NCBI GenBank assembly: GCA_945878355.1
Contig: CAMCTC010000126.1
Location: forward strand, 1-13,221
Length of the DNA: 13,221 nucleotides
Reading direction: 5' to 3'
Origin: Bordetella parapertussis
GTDB lineage: Bacteria; Pseudomonadota; Gammaproteobacteria; Burkholderiales; Burkholderiaceae_C
The translations under genes were made by a program, and so were the position numbers. Each line of letters opens with the position of its first letter. Position 1 is the stretch's first letter. Below are positions 1-6,845 of the stretch, one piece after another. The notes beneath the pieces were generated by a model, which worked only from the letters and a program-made list of their open reading frames with translations, did not search any database and was not told the DNA's origin.

Positions 1-536
1 GTGGGGCCATCGAGCGTTGCCAGTCCCCAGTCGTCGAGGACCAAGACGTCAGTGCGCGCCACCGCGCCCAGCCAGCGTGCGAAGCCGCCATTGCCATGCT
101 GGATGCGCAACTCCTCGGCTAGGCGCGGCGCGCGCAGGTACAGCGCCGACTGGCCGCGCCGGCAGGCGTACTGCGCCAACGCGCATGCTAGCCACGACTT
201 GCCCGAACCCGCGGGGCCGGTGATCAGGATCGCAGTGCCGTCCTCGACCCAGCGCGACAGCGCCAGGCTCATCAGCATCGGCCGCTCGAAGCCGCGCCCG
301 GCCCGCCCGTCGACATCCTCAATGCAGGCCTGTGGGTACTTCAGTTGAGCCCGCTTGAGCAGACCAGCACGGCGCTTGTCACCGCGGTGATGCACCTCGC
401 GGTCGACCATCAGGGCCAGGCGTTCCTCGAAGCACAGCGCCGTGCTCGCGCTGCTCGAGAGTTGTTCTTCGACGGCGATGACCATGCCGGCGAGCTTGAG
501 ATCGCGCAGTTGCGCCAGGGTGTTGTTCATCATCAT
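1..536 (-). CDS. istB: IS21-family transposition helper ATPase IstB (3' end beyond the window)
   Basis: IstB is the AAA+ ATPase that works with the IstA transposase in IS21-type transposition, controlling target choice and strand transfer. The first 178 codons are visible, against about 250 residues usual for the family; the C-terminus is outside the window. Walker A is GPAGSGKS at residues 107-114 and Walker B is VLVLDDWG at about 164-171. The start is one of three consecutive ATG codons (536-528), so the exact initiator is uncertain by two residues. It follows the istA stop by 32 nt on the same strand, and no strong ribosome binding site is visible ahead of it. There is no frameshift in the visible part. 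Confidence 0.93.
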   Translation of the reverse strand, partial: MMMNNTLAQLRDLKLAGMVIAVEEQLSSSASTALCFEERLALMVDREVHHRGDKRRAGLLKRAQLKYPQACIEDVDGRAGRGFERPMLMSLALSRWVEDGTAILITGPAGSGKSWLACALAQYACRRGQSALYLRAPRLAEELRIQHGNGGFARWLGAVARTDVLVLDDWGLATLDGP

Positions 537-568
537 GATCTGGGTTCTCGTGGTCGTGTGTCAGGGGG

Positions 569-2095
569 TCAGTGGTAGTACGACGCGCCGCGCACGTTGT
601 CATGGTCCGGGCTGACCCAGTCGGGCGCCGGCGCTGGTCTAGCCACCAGGTCGCGCCGGTTGGCCAGGATGTCGCGCACATGGCGGTAGTGCCCGGCACC
701 CAGTTCCAGTGCCAGGGTGCAAGCGGCCTCGACCCGCGATGCGCTGTAACGTTTGACCAAGCTGAGCAGGCCCAGGCAGCTGCGGTAGCCATGCTCGGGG
801 TGACGGAAGCGCTGCATCAACTGCGCGACAAATCGCCCTGTATCCGGTCCGATGCCGGTGCCCCAGTGGATCAGCCGCTCGGGCGTCCATTCCTTGTGGG
901 CGCGGTGGGCAGCTGGCATGTGCTCGTCAACGGTGGTGAAGCCGCCACACCGCTCATTGCGGGCGTGGCAGGCCACGCGCTGGCCTCGGTGCAGCACCTC
1001 TACCAGCGCGTCGGTGATGCGCGCCTCCATCTCAAGGCCGACCAGCGGGTGGGGCACGCTGTAGCGGTGGGCCTCGACCTCGACGTGGTAGTCAATGTGC
1101 ACGGTCACCTTCTTGAAGGTGGCCCACTGCCAGGGCTGCATCGGCAACGGCGAGAGCGCCGGCGAATCGAGCGAGGCAAACAGGCTGGCGCGGCTGCCGT
1201 CGAGCTTCTGGAAGGCGCGATTGTTCAGCGACGGCATCAGCGCGGCGATGGCCGCATCGGCGGCATGCACGTCGGCCAGCACGGTGTGGCGCAACTGTGC
1301 AAGGACCCAGCGCGTGATGACTTGAACGGCCGATTCTGCGGTGGCCTTATCCCTAGGCGAATACGGGCGTGCCGGGAGAATCGAGACGCTGTAATGCCGG
1401 GCGAAGTCGCGCACCGTGTCGTTGAGCTTGGGGTCGTAGCGGCACGCCACGCTGACCAGCGAACGCGGGTTGTCGGGCACGATGAGCTGCGGGCAGCCAC
1501 CGTAGAAGGTCAACGCGCGCGCCATGCCGCCCAGCCACGAGCGCATGCTCTGGTCGGCGGTGGCGCAGGCGAAGGTGTAGCTCGACGCACCCATGGCGGC
1601 AACGAAGACCTGGGCGCGCGAGCCGTCAGCCAGTGCCAGCGTCGGGCCGGCGTAGTCGATGAACAGCTTCTCGCCAGCCCGGCGGTGCTGGCGCATCGAG
1701 CGCTTCAAGGTCTTGGCGAACGCCTTGTAGTGCTCGCAGAACTGGGTGTAGGCCCAGGTGCGCCGGCCCTCGAAGGCGGCGCGGTACTCCTGCCAAAGCA
1801 GCATCAGCGTCACGCCCTTGCGACGCAGTTCCACGTGCACGCGGGCGAAGTCGGCCTCGACCACGCGGGTTTCAATCTCGCTGCGCCCGAGTAGCCGGCG
1901 CTCGAGCGCCGACTCGTCGAGCTCGGCCGTTGTCTGCCAGTCCAGCCCGGCGGCGCCGGCCAGGCTGAGGTACTTGGCGACCACGCCCTTGGAAAGCCCC
2001 AAGCTGCGCGCGATGGCCTCGTGCGAGAGCCCGCCGCTGTACTTGAGTCGGAGGATGTCCTTGATCATGCGTATGTCCATTCGTGGCTGGGGCAC
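569..2095 (-). CDS. istA: IS21-family transposase IstA
   Basis: This is a 508-residue DDE-type transposase, about full length for IstA. The N-terminal 50 residues form a helix-turn-helix (motif SHEAIARSLGLSKGVVAKYL) that should bind the repeats at the element end. The catalytic core residues are recognisable as D147 (FIDYAG), D208 (IVPDNPRS) and E254 (ATAESAVQV), the rve/DDE triad. The start is taken as GTG at 2095 because GGAG lies five bases upstream of it; the in-frame ATG at 2080 has no such site. It is followed by istB, forming the standard two-gene operon. No disruption is seen. Confidence 0.95.
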   Translation of the reverse strand: MPQPRMDIRMIKDILRLKYSGGLSHEAIARSLGLSKGVVAKYLSLAGAAGLDWQTTAELDESALERRLLGRSEIETRVVEADFARVHVELRRKGVTLMLLWQEYRAAFEGRRTWAYTQFCEHYKAFAKTLKRSMRQHRRAGEKLFIDYAGPTLALADGSRAQVFVAAMGASSYTFACATADQSMRSWLGGMARALTFYGGCPQLIVPDNPRSLVSVACRYDPKLNDTVRDFARHYSVSILPARPYSPRDKATAESAVQVITRWVLAQLRHTVLADVHAADAAIAALMPSLNNRAFQKLDGSRASLFASLDSPALSPLPMQPWQWATFKKVTVHIDYHVEVEAHRYSVPHPLVGLEMEARITDALVEVLHRGQRVACHARNERCGGFTTVDEHMPAAHRAHKEWTPERLIHWGTGIGPDTGRFVAQLMQRFRHPEHGYRSCLGLLSLVKRYSASRVEAACTLALELGAGHYRHVRDILANRRDLVARPAPAPDWVSPDHDNVRGASYYH

Positions 2096-2158
2096 TGGTT
2101 CTCCGGCAAAGCCGCGAGACTAGACCTCAGCAGTGGTTCATACGCAACACCAGCGCCG

Positions 2159-2172
2159 ACCTGTTGACAGGT
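2159..2172. promoter_or_regulatory. Short palindrome in the istA leader
   Basis: ACCTGT and ACAGGT form a perfect 6-bp inverted repeat around a TG centre, about 65 bp upstream of the istA start and inside the element. It could be a protein-binding site or a small hairpin in the istA mRNA. No -10/-35 pair that I would trust is visible in the istA leader, and the palindrome may be fortuitous. Confidence 0.25.
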
Positions 2173-2207
2173 TGGAAATCACCTTCAGGCGGCCTTCAAA
2201 AATCCGT

Positions 2208-2291
2208 CGGTCACGTCACCGAAACGGTCGGTCACGTTCCCGAATTCGGCGGTCACGATGCCGAAACGGGCGGTCACGATGATCCGAAATA
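2208..2291. repeat. Four 21-bp-spaced terminal repeats of the IS21 element
   Basis: The octamer CGGTCACG occurs at 2208, 2229, 2250 and 2271, exactly 21 bp apart each time. The bases after it are partly conserved too (CCGAA follows in three copies). Seen from the element end on the minus strand these are CGTGACCG boxes. Repeated transposase-binding sites near the ends are a known trait of IS21-type elements, so these are inferred IstA binding sites. A 21-bp step equals two helical turns, which would place the sites on one face of the DNA. Confidence 0.82.
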
Positions 2292-2295
2292 CGCA

Positions 2296-2878
2296 GTTGC
2301 CAAGCGCTGCGCCTAATTGCCGGAGTTCATGCCTCAGCGAGAAAGCAGTTGGCTGTCACTTCGACACTGGCCGCATGTGCATCCAAGGAGCCTGCGTCAC
2401 CGATGCCATCTATCGACAGGCGGCCGTGCTCCGATCCAACTTGACCGACGTGCAAAGCCTGAAGGCGTTGAAGTACGTGGTGCATTTCGTGGCGGACGTA
2501 CACCAACCCTTGCATGCAGGCTATGCCGACGACCGTGGCGGGAACAGCTATCGGATCCAGGCCTTCGGAAGAGGCGCGAACCTGCACTCGCTGTGGGATG
2601 CCGGGATGATCAAAAACTGGCCAGGTGGGTTGGATGAACTGAGGGCTGCGATCAAGGCCGTACCTGTGGTCGTCGTCGACAGCCTCGCACCTCAGGCTTG
2701 GGGCGAGGAAAGCTGTCGGGTCGTGAGCACCACCGGTTTCTATCCGGAAGGTCACACCTTGCCGACGAGCTACCAGACTCAGTGGTCAGCCACGGTCCCT
2801 GCTCGGTTGGCCGCAGTCGGTCGACGCCTCACCATGCTGCTGGAGTCGGCGCTGACCAACACGGGTGCGGCGAGGTAG
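2296..2878 (+). pseudogene. S1/P1-type nuclease, N-terminally truncated at the IS21 end
   Basis: The reading frame matches the C-terminal two thirds of the S1/P1 single-strand nuclease family, secreted zinc enzymes that cut ssDNA and RNA. Recognisable motifs are CHFDTGRMC, HFVADVHQPLHAG and NLHSLWD. Compared with the known zinc ligands of P1 nuclease, these supply the HxxxD pair, the following His, and the later His/Asp pair. The signal peptide, the mature N-terminal Trp, the first His and the next Asp/His ligands are missing. Recognisable homology begins at about 2330-2340, some 35-45 bp inside the IS end, so the exact break is unclear. An open frame starting at ATG 2258 lies partly in the IS end and is not a credible native start. 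The most economical reading is disruption by the IS; the lost 5' part may lie on its other side. The C-terminus looks intact, ending with TAG at 2876. Confidence 0.82.
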
Positions 2879-3152
2879 AGTGGGGTCGGTCTGGGTTCAG
2901 AACGCCTTCCTTCGAAGGCGAGCACCACACAGATCGTGCTATTCCGGGCAGAGACCAACACATGGAGTCTCCAACAAGGCTACAGATTCAGTGCATCAAG
3001 CAGGTTTCGATCCACTGCTGAGCGATGGCTACATGGTGCAAGACCTCGTACCAGCCGCTACATGGCGGCTACATGACCCACAAAACCGAAGACCCAAGGA
3101 AAAAGGACCCAGGAGCCTGAGCGCCTAAGTCCTTGATTTCTTTACTTAATTT
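2879..3152. other. Gene-free stretch between nuclease remnant and tRNA-Lys
   Basis: No convincing gene is seen. There is a perfect 7-bp hairpin (CGCCTTC, loop CTTC, GAAGGCG) at 2903-2920, 25 nt after the nuclease stop. It has no T-run, so it is at best a weak terminator. A second, 6-bp hairpin lies at 3053-3070 (AGCCGC/GCGGCT), and the octamer GCTACATG occurs at 3028, 3057 and 3068. The short open frames here lack ribosome binding sites and family resemblance. No clear T-rich terminator follows the tRNA-Lys(CUU) gene on the minus strand. Confidence 0.5.
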
Positions 3153-3228
3153 TGGTGGGCCCTGAGTGACTCGAACACTCGACCTACGGATTAAGAGTCC
3201 GCTGCTCTACCAACTGAGCTAAGAGCCC
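3153..3228 (-). tRNA. tRNA-Lys, anticodon CUU
   Basis: The 76-nt cloverleaf has acceptor arms GGGCTCT and AGGGCCC, with one G-T pair, and an encoded CCA end at 3153-3155. The D arm contains AGCTCAGTTGGTAGAGC and the T arm has the usual TTCGA. The anticodon loop is CUCUUAA, giving anticodon CUU (3193-3195) for AAG codons, followed by A37 at 3192, the position that carries t6A/ct6A in ANN-decoding tRNAs. It lies 53 nt downstream of tRNA-Lys(UUU) on the same strand. Confidence 0.96.
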
Positions 3229-3281
3229 GAAGCCATTTCAGCGCCAACCATCCTGCGACTGAAAAACCTACTCCATGCTTT

Positions 3282-3357
3282 TGGTGGGTCGTGCGTGACT
3301 CGAACACGCGACCAACGGATTAAAAGTCCGATGCTCTACCGACTGAGCTAACGACCC
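3282..3357 (-). tRNA. tRNA-Lys, anticodon UUU
   Basis: The 76-nt cloverleaf has a fully paired acceptor (GGGTCGT/ACGACCC) and an encoded CCA at 3282-3284. The anticodon loop is CUUUUAA, giving anticodon UUU (3322-3324) for AAA codons, with A37 at 3321. The body closely resembles the tRNA-Lys(UUU) of other proteobacteria. Its 5' end is only 23 nt from the tcdA stop on the same strand with no terminator between, so read-through from the tcdA transcript is likely. Confidence 0.97.
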
Positions 3358-3380
3358 CCTATCGCATAGAGCTCAACATT

Positions 3381-4187
3381 CTAGCATTGCTTGGACACCT
3401 CTGTCCTCGGTGAAGTGCCGACCCGGCAAAGGCGCAGCGCCTCGCCGGCGGCCACCAAGCCGAAGGTCGCGGTCACCGTCACCGATGAGCCGTAACCCTG
3501 ACAGTTCAGGCTGCCGTCGCTGGCACAAGACTCATCATCGGGCATCACAACGTTTTCGCGCGAGAACACCGCGAGCACCCCGATCGGCCCCTGCCTGGGC
3601 GCACCTTGCTTGCGTAAGCGCTGACGCAACGCGGCCAGCAGCGGGTCATGGCTGGCCTCAGCCAAGTCGGCCACCTCGACCCGTTGCGCAAGTTGCTTGC
3701 CACCGGCCGCGCCTACACAGACCAAGGGCGTGGCGCAGCGCAGCGACCAAGCGGCCAGTGCCAGCTTGGCTGCGCTCTGGTCGCAGGCGTCGATCAGCAC
3801 GTCGACCTCTGCCGGCAACAGCGCCGGCCAGTTGTCGGGGCTGGCGAATTCCTCCACCACCAGCACTTCACAGGCCGGGTGGATGTCGGCGATTCGCCGG
3901 CGCAAGGCCTCGGCTTTGGCCAGCCCCAGGGTGCTGTCCAGCGCTTGGACCTGGCGGTTGATGTTGGACTCCGCGACATGGTCCAGATCGATCAACACCA
4001 GGCGCGCCACACCGCTGCGCGCCAAGGCTTCAACGGCCCAAGAGCCCACGCCGCCCAAGCCCACCACGGCCACCCGTGCCTGGCGAATGCGCAGATAGCC
4101 AGCATCGCCGTAGAGCCGACGCAGACCTCCGAATCGCCGCTCTAAATCGGCGCTATCAACGACAGCGCTGAGGCCGATTGAGCTCAC
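3381..4187 (-). CDS. tcdA: tRNA threonylcarbamoyladenosine dehydratase TcdA (CsdL), ct6A37 formation
   Basis: TcdA is an E1-like ATP-dependent enzyme that cyclises t6A at position 37 of ANN-decoding tRNAs to ct6A. The protein carries RRFGGLRRLYG near residues 17-27, the nucleotide-binding GLGGVGSW at about 43-50, and the acidic LIDLDHV plus NINRQ that mark ThiF/MoeB-fold adenylating enzymes. The C-terminal part has the TVTATFG stretch typical of TcdA rather than MoeB or ThiF. Starting at GTG 4187 gives 268 residues, the same length as the E. coli enzyme. GGAG sits eight bases upstream, and the start overlaps the stop of the preceding transporter gene (GTGA), suggesting translational coupling. 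The frame stays open far upstream, but that is antisense-like sequence within the transporter gene. Confidence 0.92.
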   Translation of the reverse strand: MSSIGLSAVVDSADLERRFGGLRRLYGDAGYLRIRQARVAVVGLGGVGSWAVEALARSGVARLVLIDLDHVAESNINRQVQALDSTLGLAKAEALRRRIADIHPACEVLVVEEFASPDNWPALLPAEVDVLIDACDQSAAKLALAAWSLRCATPLVCVGAAGGKQLAQRVEVADLAEASHDPLLAALRQRLRKQGAPRQGPIGVLAVFSRENVVMPDDESCASDGSLNCQGYGSSVTVTATFGLVAAGEALRLCRVGTSPRTEVSKQC

Positions 4188-5296
4188 ACCGATCGCTCCA
4201 CTCGCCAGATCTGCCAGCGCAGCGCCAGCACTGCGCCAAAGATGATGGCCGCCAAAGCGACAAAGCTGCCCAAGGACAAGGTCGACAAACCCGACAGGCC
4301 TTGACCGATGGTGCAACCCACCGCGGTGATGCCGCCAACGCCCATCAGCGTGGCGCCCACCAGATGGCTGGCGGTGTCTTCGACGCCGCGAAACCCCTCC
4401 CAGCGGAAGCTGCGGTTGGCCAGCGCCATGGCCGCACTGCCCAACACCACACCGGGCACCAACACCATACCCTGGGTCAGGCGCTTGCTGCTGTCGCTGA
4501 AGAACACCAAGCCATCCAGCACATAAGCCAAGGGCGCGACAAAACTGAACGATTCCATGCGCTGCGAGTTGGTCGCGAGAAAAACCGCTTCCAGCGTTTT
4601 GGGATGTTCTGCCACATAGCCCAGCACGCCCGAGACCCACCACAGACCCACCACGAGCAAGCCCACGCCGACGCCCCCCAGCAAGGATTCGGCACGACGC
4701 CCCTCGCGGCGAGACAAAGCCCAGCAAACCAGCGCACCGCCGATCAAGCCGCCCAGCCACAGCGCGCGCTGACCTGGTGTACCGCCCAGACCTGCCGCCA
4801 GCGACGGCAAGTCCTGCCCGCCGGGCAAGCTCAGCTGCACCCGGTCCACCGTGTTGACACGCAGCACCGCGGTGATGCCGCGCAGCGTGGCCCAGGCCGA
4901 CAAGCCGATCACCCCGAACACCACCAACGACTTGAGGTTGCCGCCTCCGATGCGCACCAAGGTCTTGCTGCCGCATCCCGATGCCAGCACCATGCCGAAA
5001 CCGAACATCAGCCCGCCCACCACCTGTGACAACCACAGCATCGAGGGCACCGCGTAAAGCGTGTCGGCGGCCTTTACCCAACCCAGGGCGACCATCGTGT
5101 TGAAGCCAAGCATCGCCACACCGCTGGCCAGCGCCCACATGCGCAAGCGCATCCAGTCGCCGATATTGACCACATCGGCCACCGCGCCCATGGTGCAAAA
5201 ATGCGTACGCTGCGCGATCGCGCCAAATGCCAGACCCAGACCTAGCGCTGCCCACAACACTTGGTTTTGCAGCGTCAGCAGCGTCGCTTCGGTCAT
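4184..5296 (-). CDS. YeeE/YedE-family (TsuA-like) sulfur-compound transporter
   Basis: This is a 370-residue polytopic inner-membrane protein with about nine or ten hydrophobic segments, of the YeeE/YedE (DUF395) family. A characterised member, TsuA, imports thiosulfate using conserved cysteines in short helix-breaking loops. The corresponding cysteines are visible here as C34 (THFCTMGA), C108 (ASGCGSKTL) and C328 (VGCTIGQGLSG), so a sulfur-compound substrate is likely, although thiosulfate itself is inferred. The length fits the fused, full-length form of the family. The ATG at 5296 lies 16 nt after the cpoB stop, with no strong ribosome binding site, so it probably belongs to the tol-pal transcript. 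Its stop overlaps the tcdA start. Confidence 0.88.
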   Translation of the reverse strand: MTEATLLTLQNQVLWAALGLGLAFGAIAQRTHFCTMGAVADVVNIGDWMRLRMWALASGVAMLGFNTMVALGWVKAADTLYAVPSMLWLSQVVGGLMFGFGMVLASGCGSKTLVRIGGGNLKSLVVFGVIGLSAWATLRGITAVLRVNTVDRVQLSLPGGQDLPSLAAGLGGTPGQRALWLGGLIGGALVCWALSRREGRRAESLLGGVGVGLLVVGLWWVSGVLGYVAEHPKTLEAVFLATNSQRMESFSFVAPLAYVLDGLVFFSDSSKRLTQGMVLVPGVVLGSAAMALANRSFRWEGFRGVEDTASHLVGATLMGVGGITAVGCTIGQGLSGLSTLSLGSFVALAAIIFGAVLALRWQIWRVERSV

Positions 5297-5312
5297 GTCG
5301 GCAGCTGAACCA

Positions 5313-6164
5313 TCAGCCCTTGAGGCTGATGAGCCGTTCTTTGCCGGCGGCGGCGGCCTCGCTGGCCGGATAAGCCTTGACCAGTTCTTCGATGGTCTTG
5401 CGTGCGGCGCGGTTGTCCTTCATCTCGATCTGGCAGTTGGCCAGCGCCAACAGGGCTTCAGGCGCACGCGGATGCGCCGGCACAGCGGTGACGAACGCAC
5501 GAAACACGGCAATGGCTTCTTTGTAGCTGCGCTGGCCATAGAGCGCGTTGCCCAGCCAGAAGCGTGCCGAGTCAGCGTAGCCGCCGGCAGGGTAGCGTTG
5601 CACGAAGTTGCTCAGCGCGGTCACCGCTTTGTCGAAGTCACCGCCGCGCAGCGCAGCCATGGCTTGGTCATGCCCGCGTTTTTCGTCGGGTTCCGCCAAA
5701 AATTCCTTGCCGTCGAAAACCACCTTCTGCGGCTCAATCACGCGCAACCTGTCGTCCAGGCTTTTGGCCAGGTCCTTGAACGATCGCTGCAATTCGGCGA
5801 GGTCGCGCGCCAGTTGCTCCTGCGTACCACGCAGCTTGGCGTTGTCGGCGCGCTCTAGATCGAGTTGGGTGCTGAGGTCCAGCATGCCTCTGCGCAACTG
5901 TTGGGTCTGATCGCGCAGTTGCTCCTGCAACTGTTCAAGCTGCACGGTCTGCGCTTGCTTGACGTCGCCGAGCCTGGTCCGGCCGGCGTCCTCACTCGCC
6001 TGAATCCGGGCACGCAAGTCAAGAATCGCCTTGCGCGCCTCTTCGTCGTCGAACAGACCGGCTTGTGCGCCTCCGGCGGCCAGACAAAACAATGCGACCC
6101 GTGCAAACGATCGTGCCCGAATGACCAGCGTCGATCGCTCAACAGGCATCAACGAGGAACCCAC
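5313..6164 (-). CDS. cpoB: Cell division coordinator CpoB (YbgF), Tol-Pal associated
   Basis: CpoB is a periplasmic protein that links Tol-Pal outer-membrane constriction to PBP1B-driven septal peptidoglycan synthesis. The 283-residue product has a signal peptide ending near AQA at residue 35, a glutamine- and leucine-rich coiled coil at about 40-145 (the trimerisation region), and three TPR-like repeats in the last 120 residues (for example FDKAVTALSNFVQRYPAGGYA and SYKEAIAVFRAFV). The preferred start is GTG 6164, two bases after the pal stop, because AAGGA lies nine bases upstream; the in-frame ATG at 6149 has no good site. It is the last gene of the canonical tol-pal set. Confidence 0.93.
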   Translation of the reverse strand: MGSSLMPVERSTLVIRARSFARVALFCLAAGGAQAGLFDDEEARKAILDLRARIQASEDAGRTRLGDVKQAQTVQLEQLQEQLRDQTQQLRRGMLDLSTQLDLERADNAKLRGTQEQLARDLAELQRSFKDLAKSLDDRLRVIEPQKVVFDGKEFLAEPDEKRGHDQAMAALRGGDFDKAVTALSNFVQRYPAGGYADSARFWLGNALYGQRSYKEAIAVFRAFVTAVPAHPRAPEALLALANCQIEMKDNRAARKTIEELVKAYPASEAAAAGKERLISLKG

Positions 6165-6166
6165 GG

Positions 6167-6736
6167 TCAGCGGTCCTTGATCTCGGCGCGGCGGTTCTGC
6201 GCCCAGGCAGCCTCGTCATGACCTTCTGAGACCGGGCGCTCCTTGCCAAAGCTCACGGCCTCGATCTGTGATTCCGAAGCACCGAGCAAGGTCATCGACT
6301 TGGCCACCGCGTCGGCACGCTTCTGCCCCAGCGCGAGGTTGTACTCGCGGCCGCCGCGCTCGTCGGTATGGCCCTCGACCACCATGCGCTTGCTGCGGGC
6401 GGCTGCCAGTTGCTTGGCATGGCCTTCGATCAGGCTGCGAAATTGGTCACTGACCACGAAGCTGTCGAATTCGAAATAAACCACTCGGCCTAGCTTGCTG
6501 GCAGCGCCATTGCCCAGGTTAACGGTGGCCACCTTGGCCTGCGGTGCGGCGGCTCCCGTGCCGCCAGCGCCCGATGCGCCGGAGGCCGCACCGCCGCTGC
6601 CCACGCCACTGGTCACGGCGTTGGGTGTGCGGGTCTCAACCGGCGTTTCGTCGAGCTTGACGGTCGAACCGCAGCCCGCCAGCAACAACGCGGCCACTGC
6701 AGCCAAGCCACTTGCGCGAAGTCCCATCATCATCAT
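6167..6736 (-). CDS. pal: Peptidoglycan-associated lipoprotein Pal
   Basis: Pal is an outer-membrane lipoprotein that binds peptidoglycan and interacts with TolB and TolA. The sequence starts in a run of four ATG codons (6736-6725). GAGGAG lies just upstream, and spacing favours the third or fourth ATG. The lipobox LLAGC puts the lipidated cysteine at residue 22 from the first Met. A low-complexity Gly/Ala/Ser linker (about 45-70) leads into an OmpA-like domain with VYFEFDSF, VEGHTDERG, YNLALGQKRADAV and the terminal QNRRAEI, which bind meso-diaminopimelate. The product is 189 residues, slightly longer than E. coli Pal because of the linker. An upstream open extension to 6922 overlaps tolB and is rejected. 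Confidence 0.95.
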   Translation of the reverse strand: MMMMGLRASGLAAVAALLLAGCGSTVKLDETPVETRTPNAVTSGVGSGGAASGASGAGGTGAAAPQAKVATVNLGNGAASKLGRVVYFEFDSFVVSDQFRSLIEGHAKQLAAARSKRMVVEGHTDERGGREYNLALGQKRADAVAKSMTLLGASESQIEAVSFGKERPVSEGHDEAAWAQNRRAEIKDR

Positions 6737-6845
6737 CACTCCTCGGTCAACGGCGGCCGCTTGGCCGCCCGGGCGCCGGCAAGCTGCCGGCAAGTCAAAC
6801 AAATGCGACGGTCCACGGTCAGTCCTGACCGTGTTGCGGTCAGTC
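6737..6845 (-). promoter_or_regulatory. tolB-pal intergenic region with three tandem hairpins
   Basis: This 109-bp gap holds three perfect inverted repeats in a row: GGCGGCC/GGCCGCC with a 4-base loop (6752-6769), GCCGGCA/TGCCGGC with a 3-base loop (6775-6791), and CACGGTCA/TGACCGTG with a 4-base loop (6814-6833). None is followed by a T-run on the minus strand, so they are not simple terminators. They could set RNA processing or stability, because Pal is needed in far greater amounts than TolB, or they could flank a pal promoter. That role is inference. Confidence 0.6.

Larger units (their letters stand above)
1..2295 (-). mobile_element. IS21-family insertion sequence, one end (partial)
   Basis: The stretch holds an istA-istB gene pair in the order and orientation typical of IS21-family elements, plus a terminal repeat array beyond the istA start. 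Reading on the minus strand, the element most likely begins near 2295, where a TG dinucleotide opens the sequence TGCGTATTTCGG just before the repeat array; that boundary is an inference good to roughly 10 bp. The other end lies beyond position 1, so neither the inverted-repeat partner nor the target duplication can be tested. Both transposition genes look intact over the part seen, so the copy may be functional. Confidence 0.88.

Noticed and set aside
572..1894. A 440-codon plus-strand frame opposite istA
   Set aside because: It is fully antisense to a convincing DDE transposase and has the His/Val/Gly-rich composition of a high-GC shadow frame.
2208..2291. CRISPR-like regular repeats
   Set aside because: The repeat unit is only 8 bp with 13-bp intervening bases that are partly conserved, and it sits at an IS21 end; no cas genes are present.
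3381..5255. A single 624-codon minus-strand frame spanning the transporter and tcdA
   Set aside because: Only the part from 4187 down resembles a known family; the upstream half is Gly/Arg-rich out-of-frame sequence over the YeeE-type gene, which is clearly the coding frame there.
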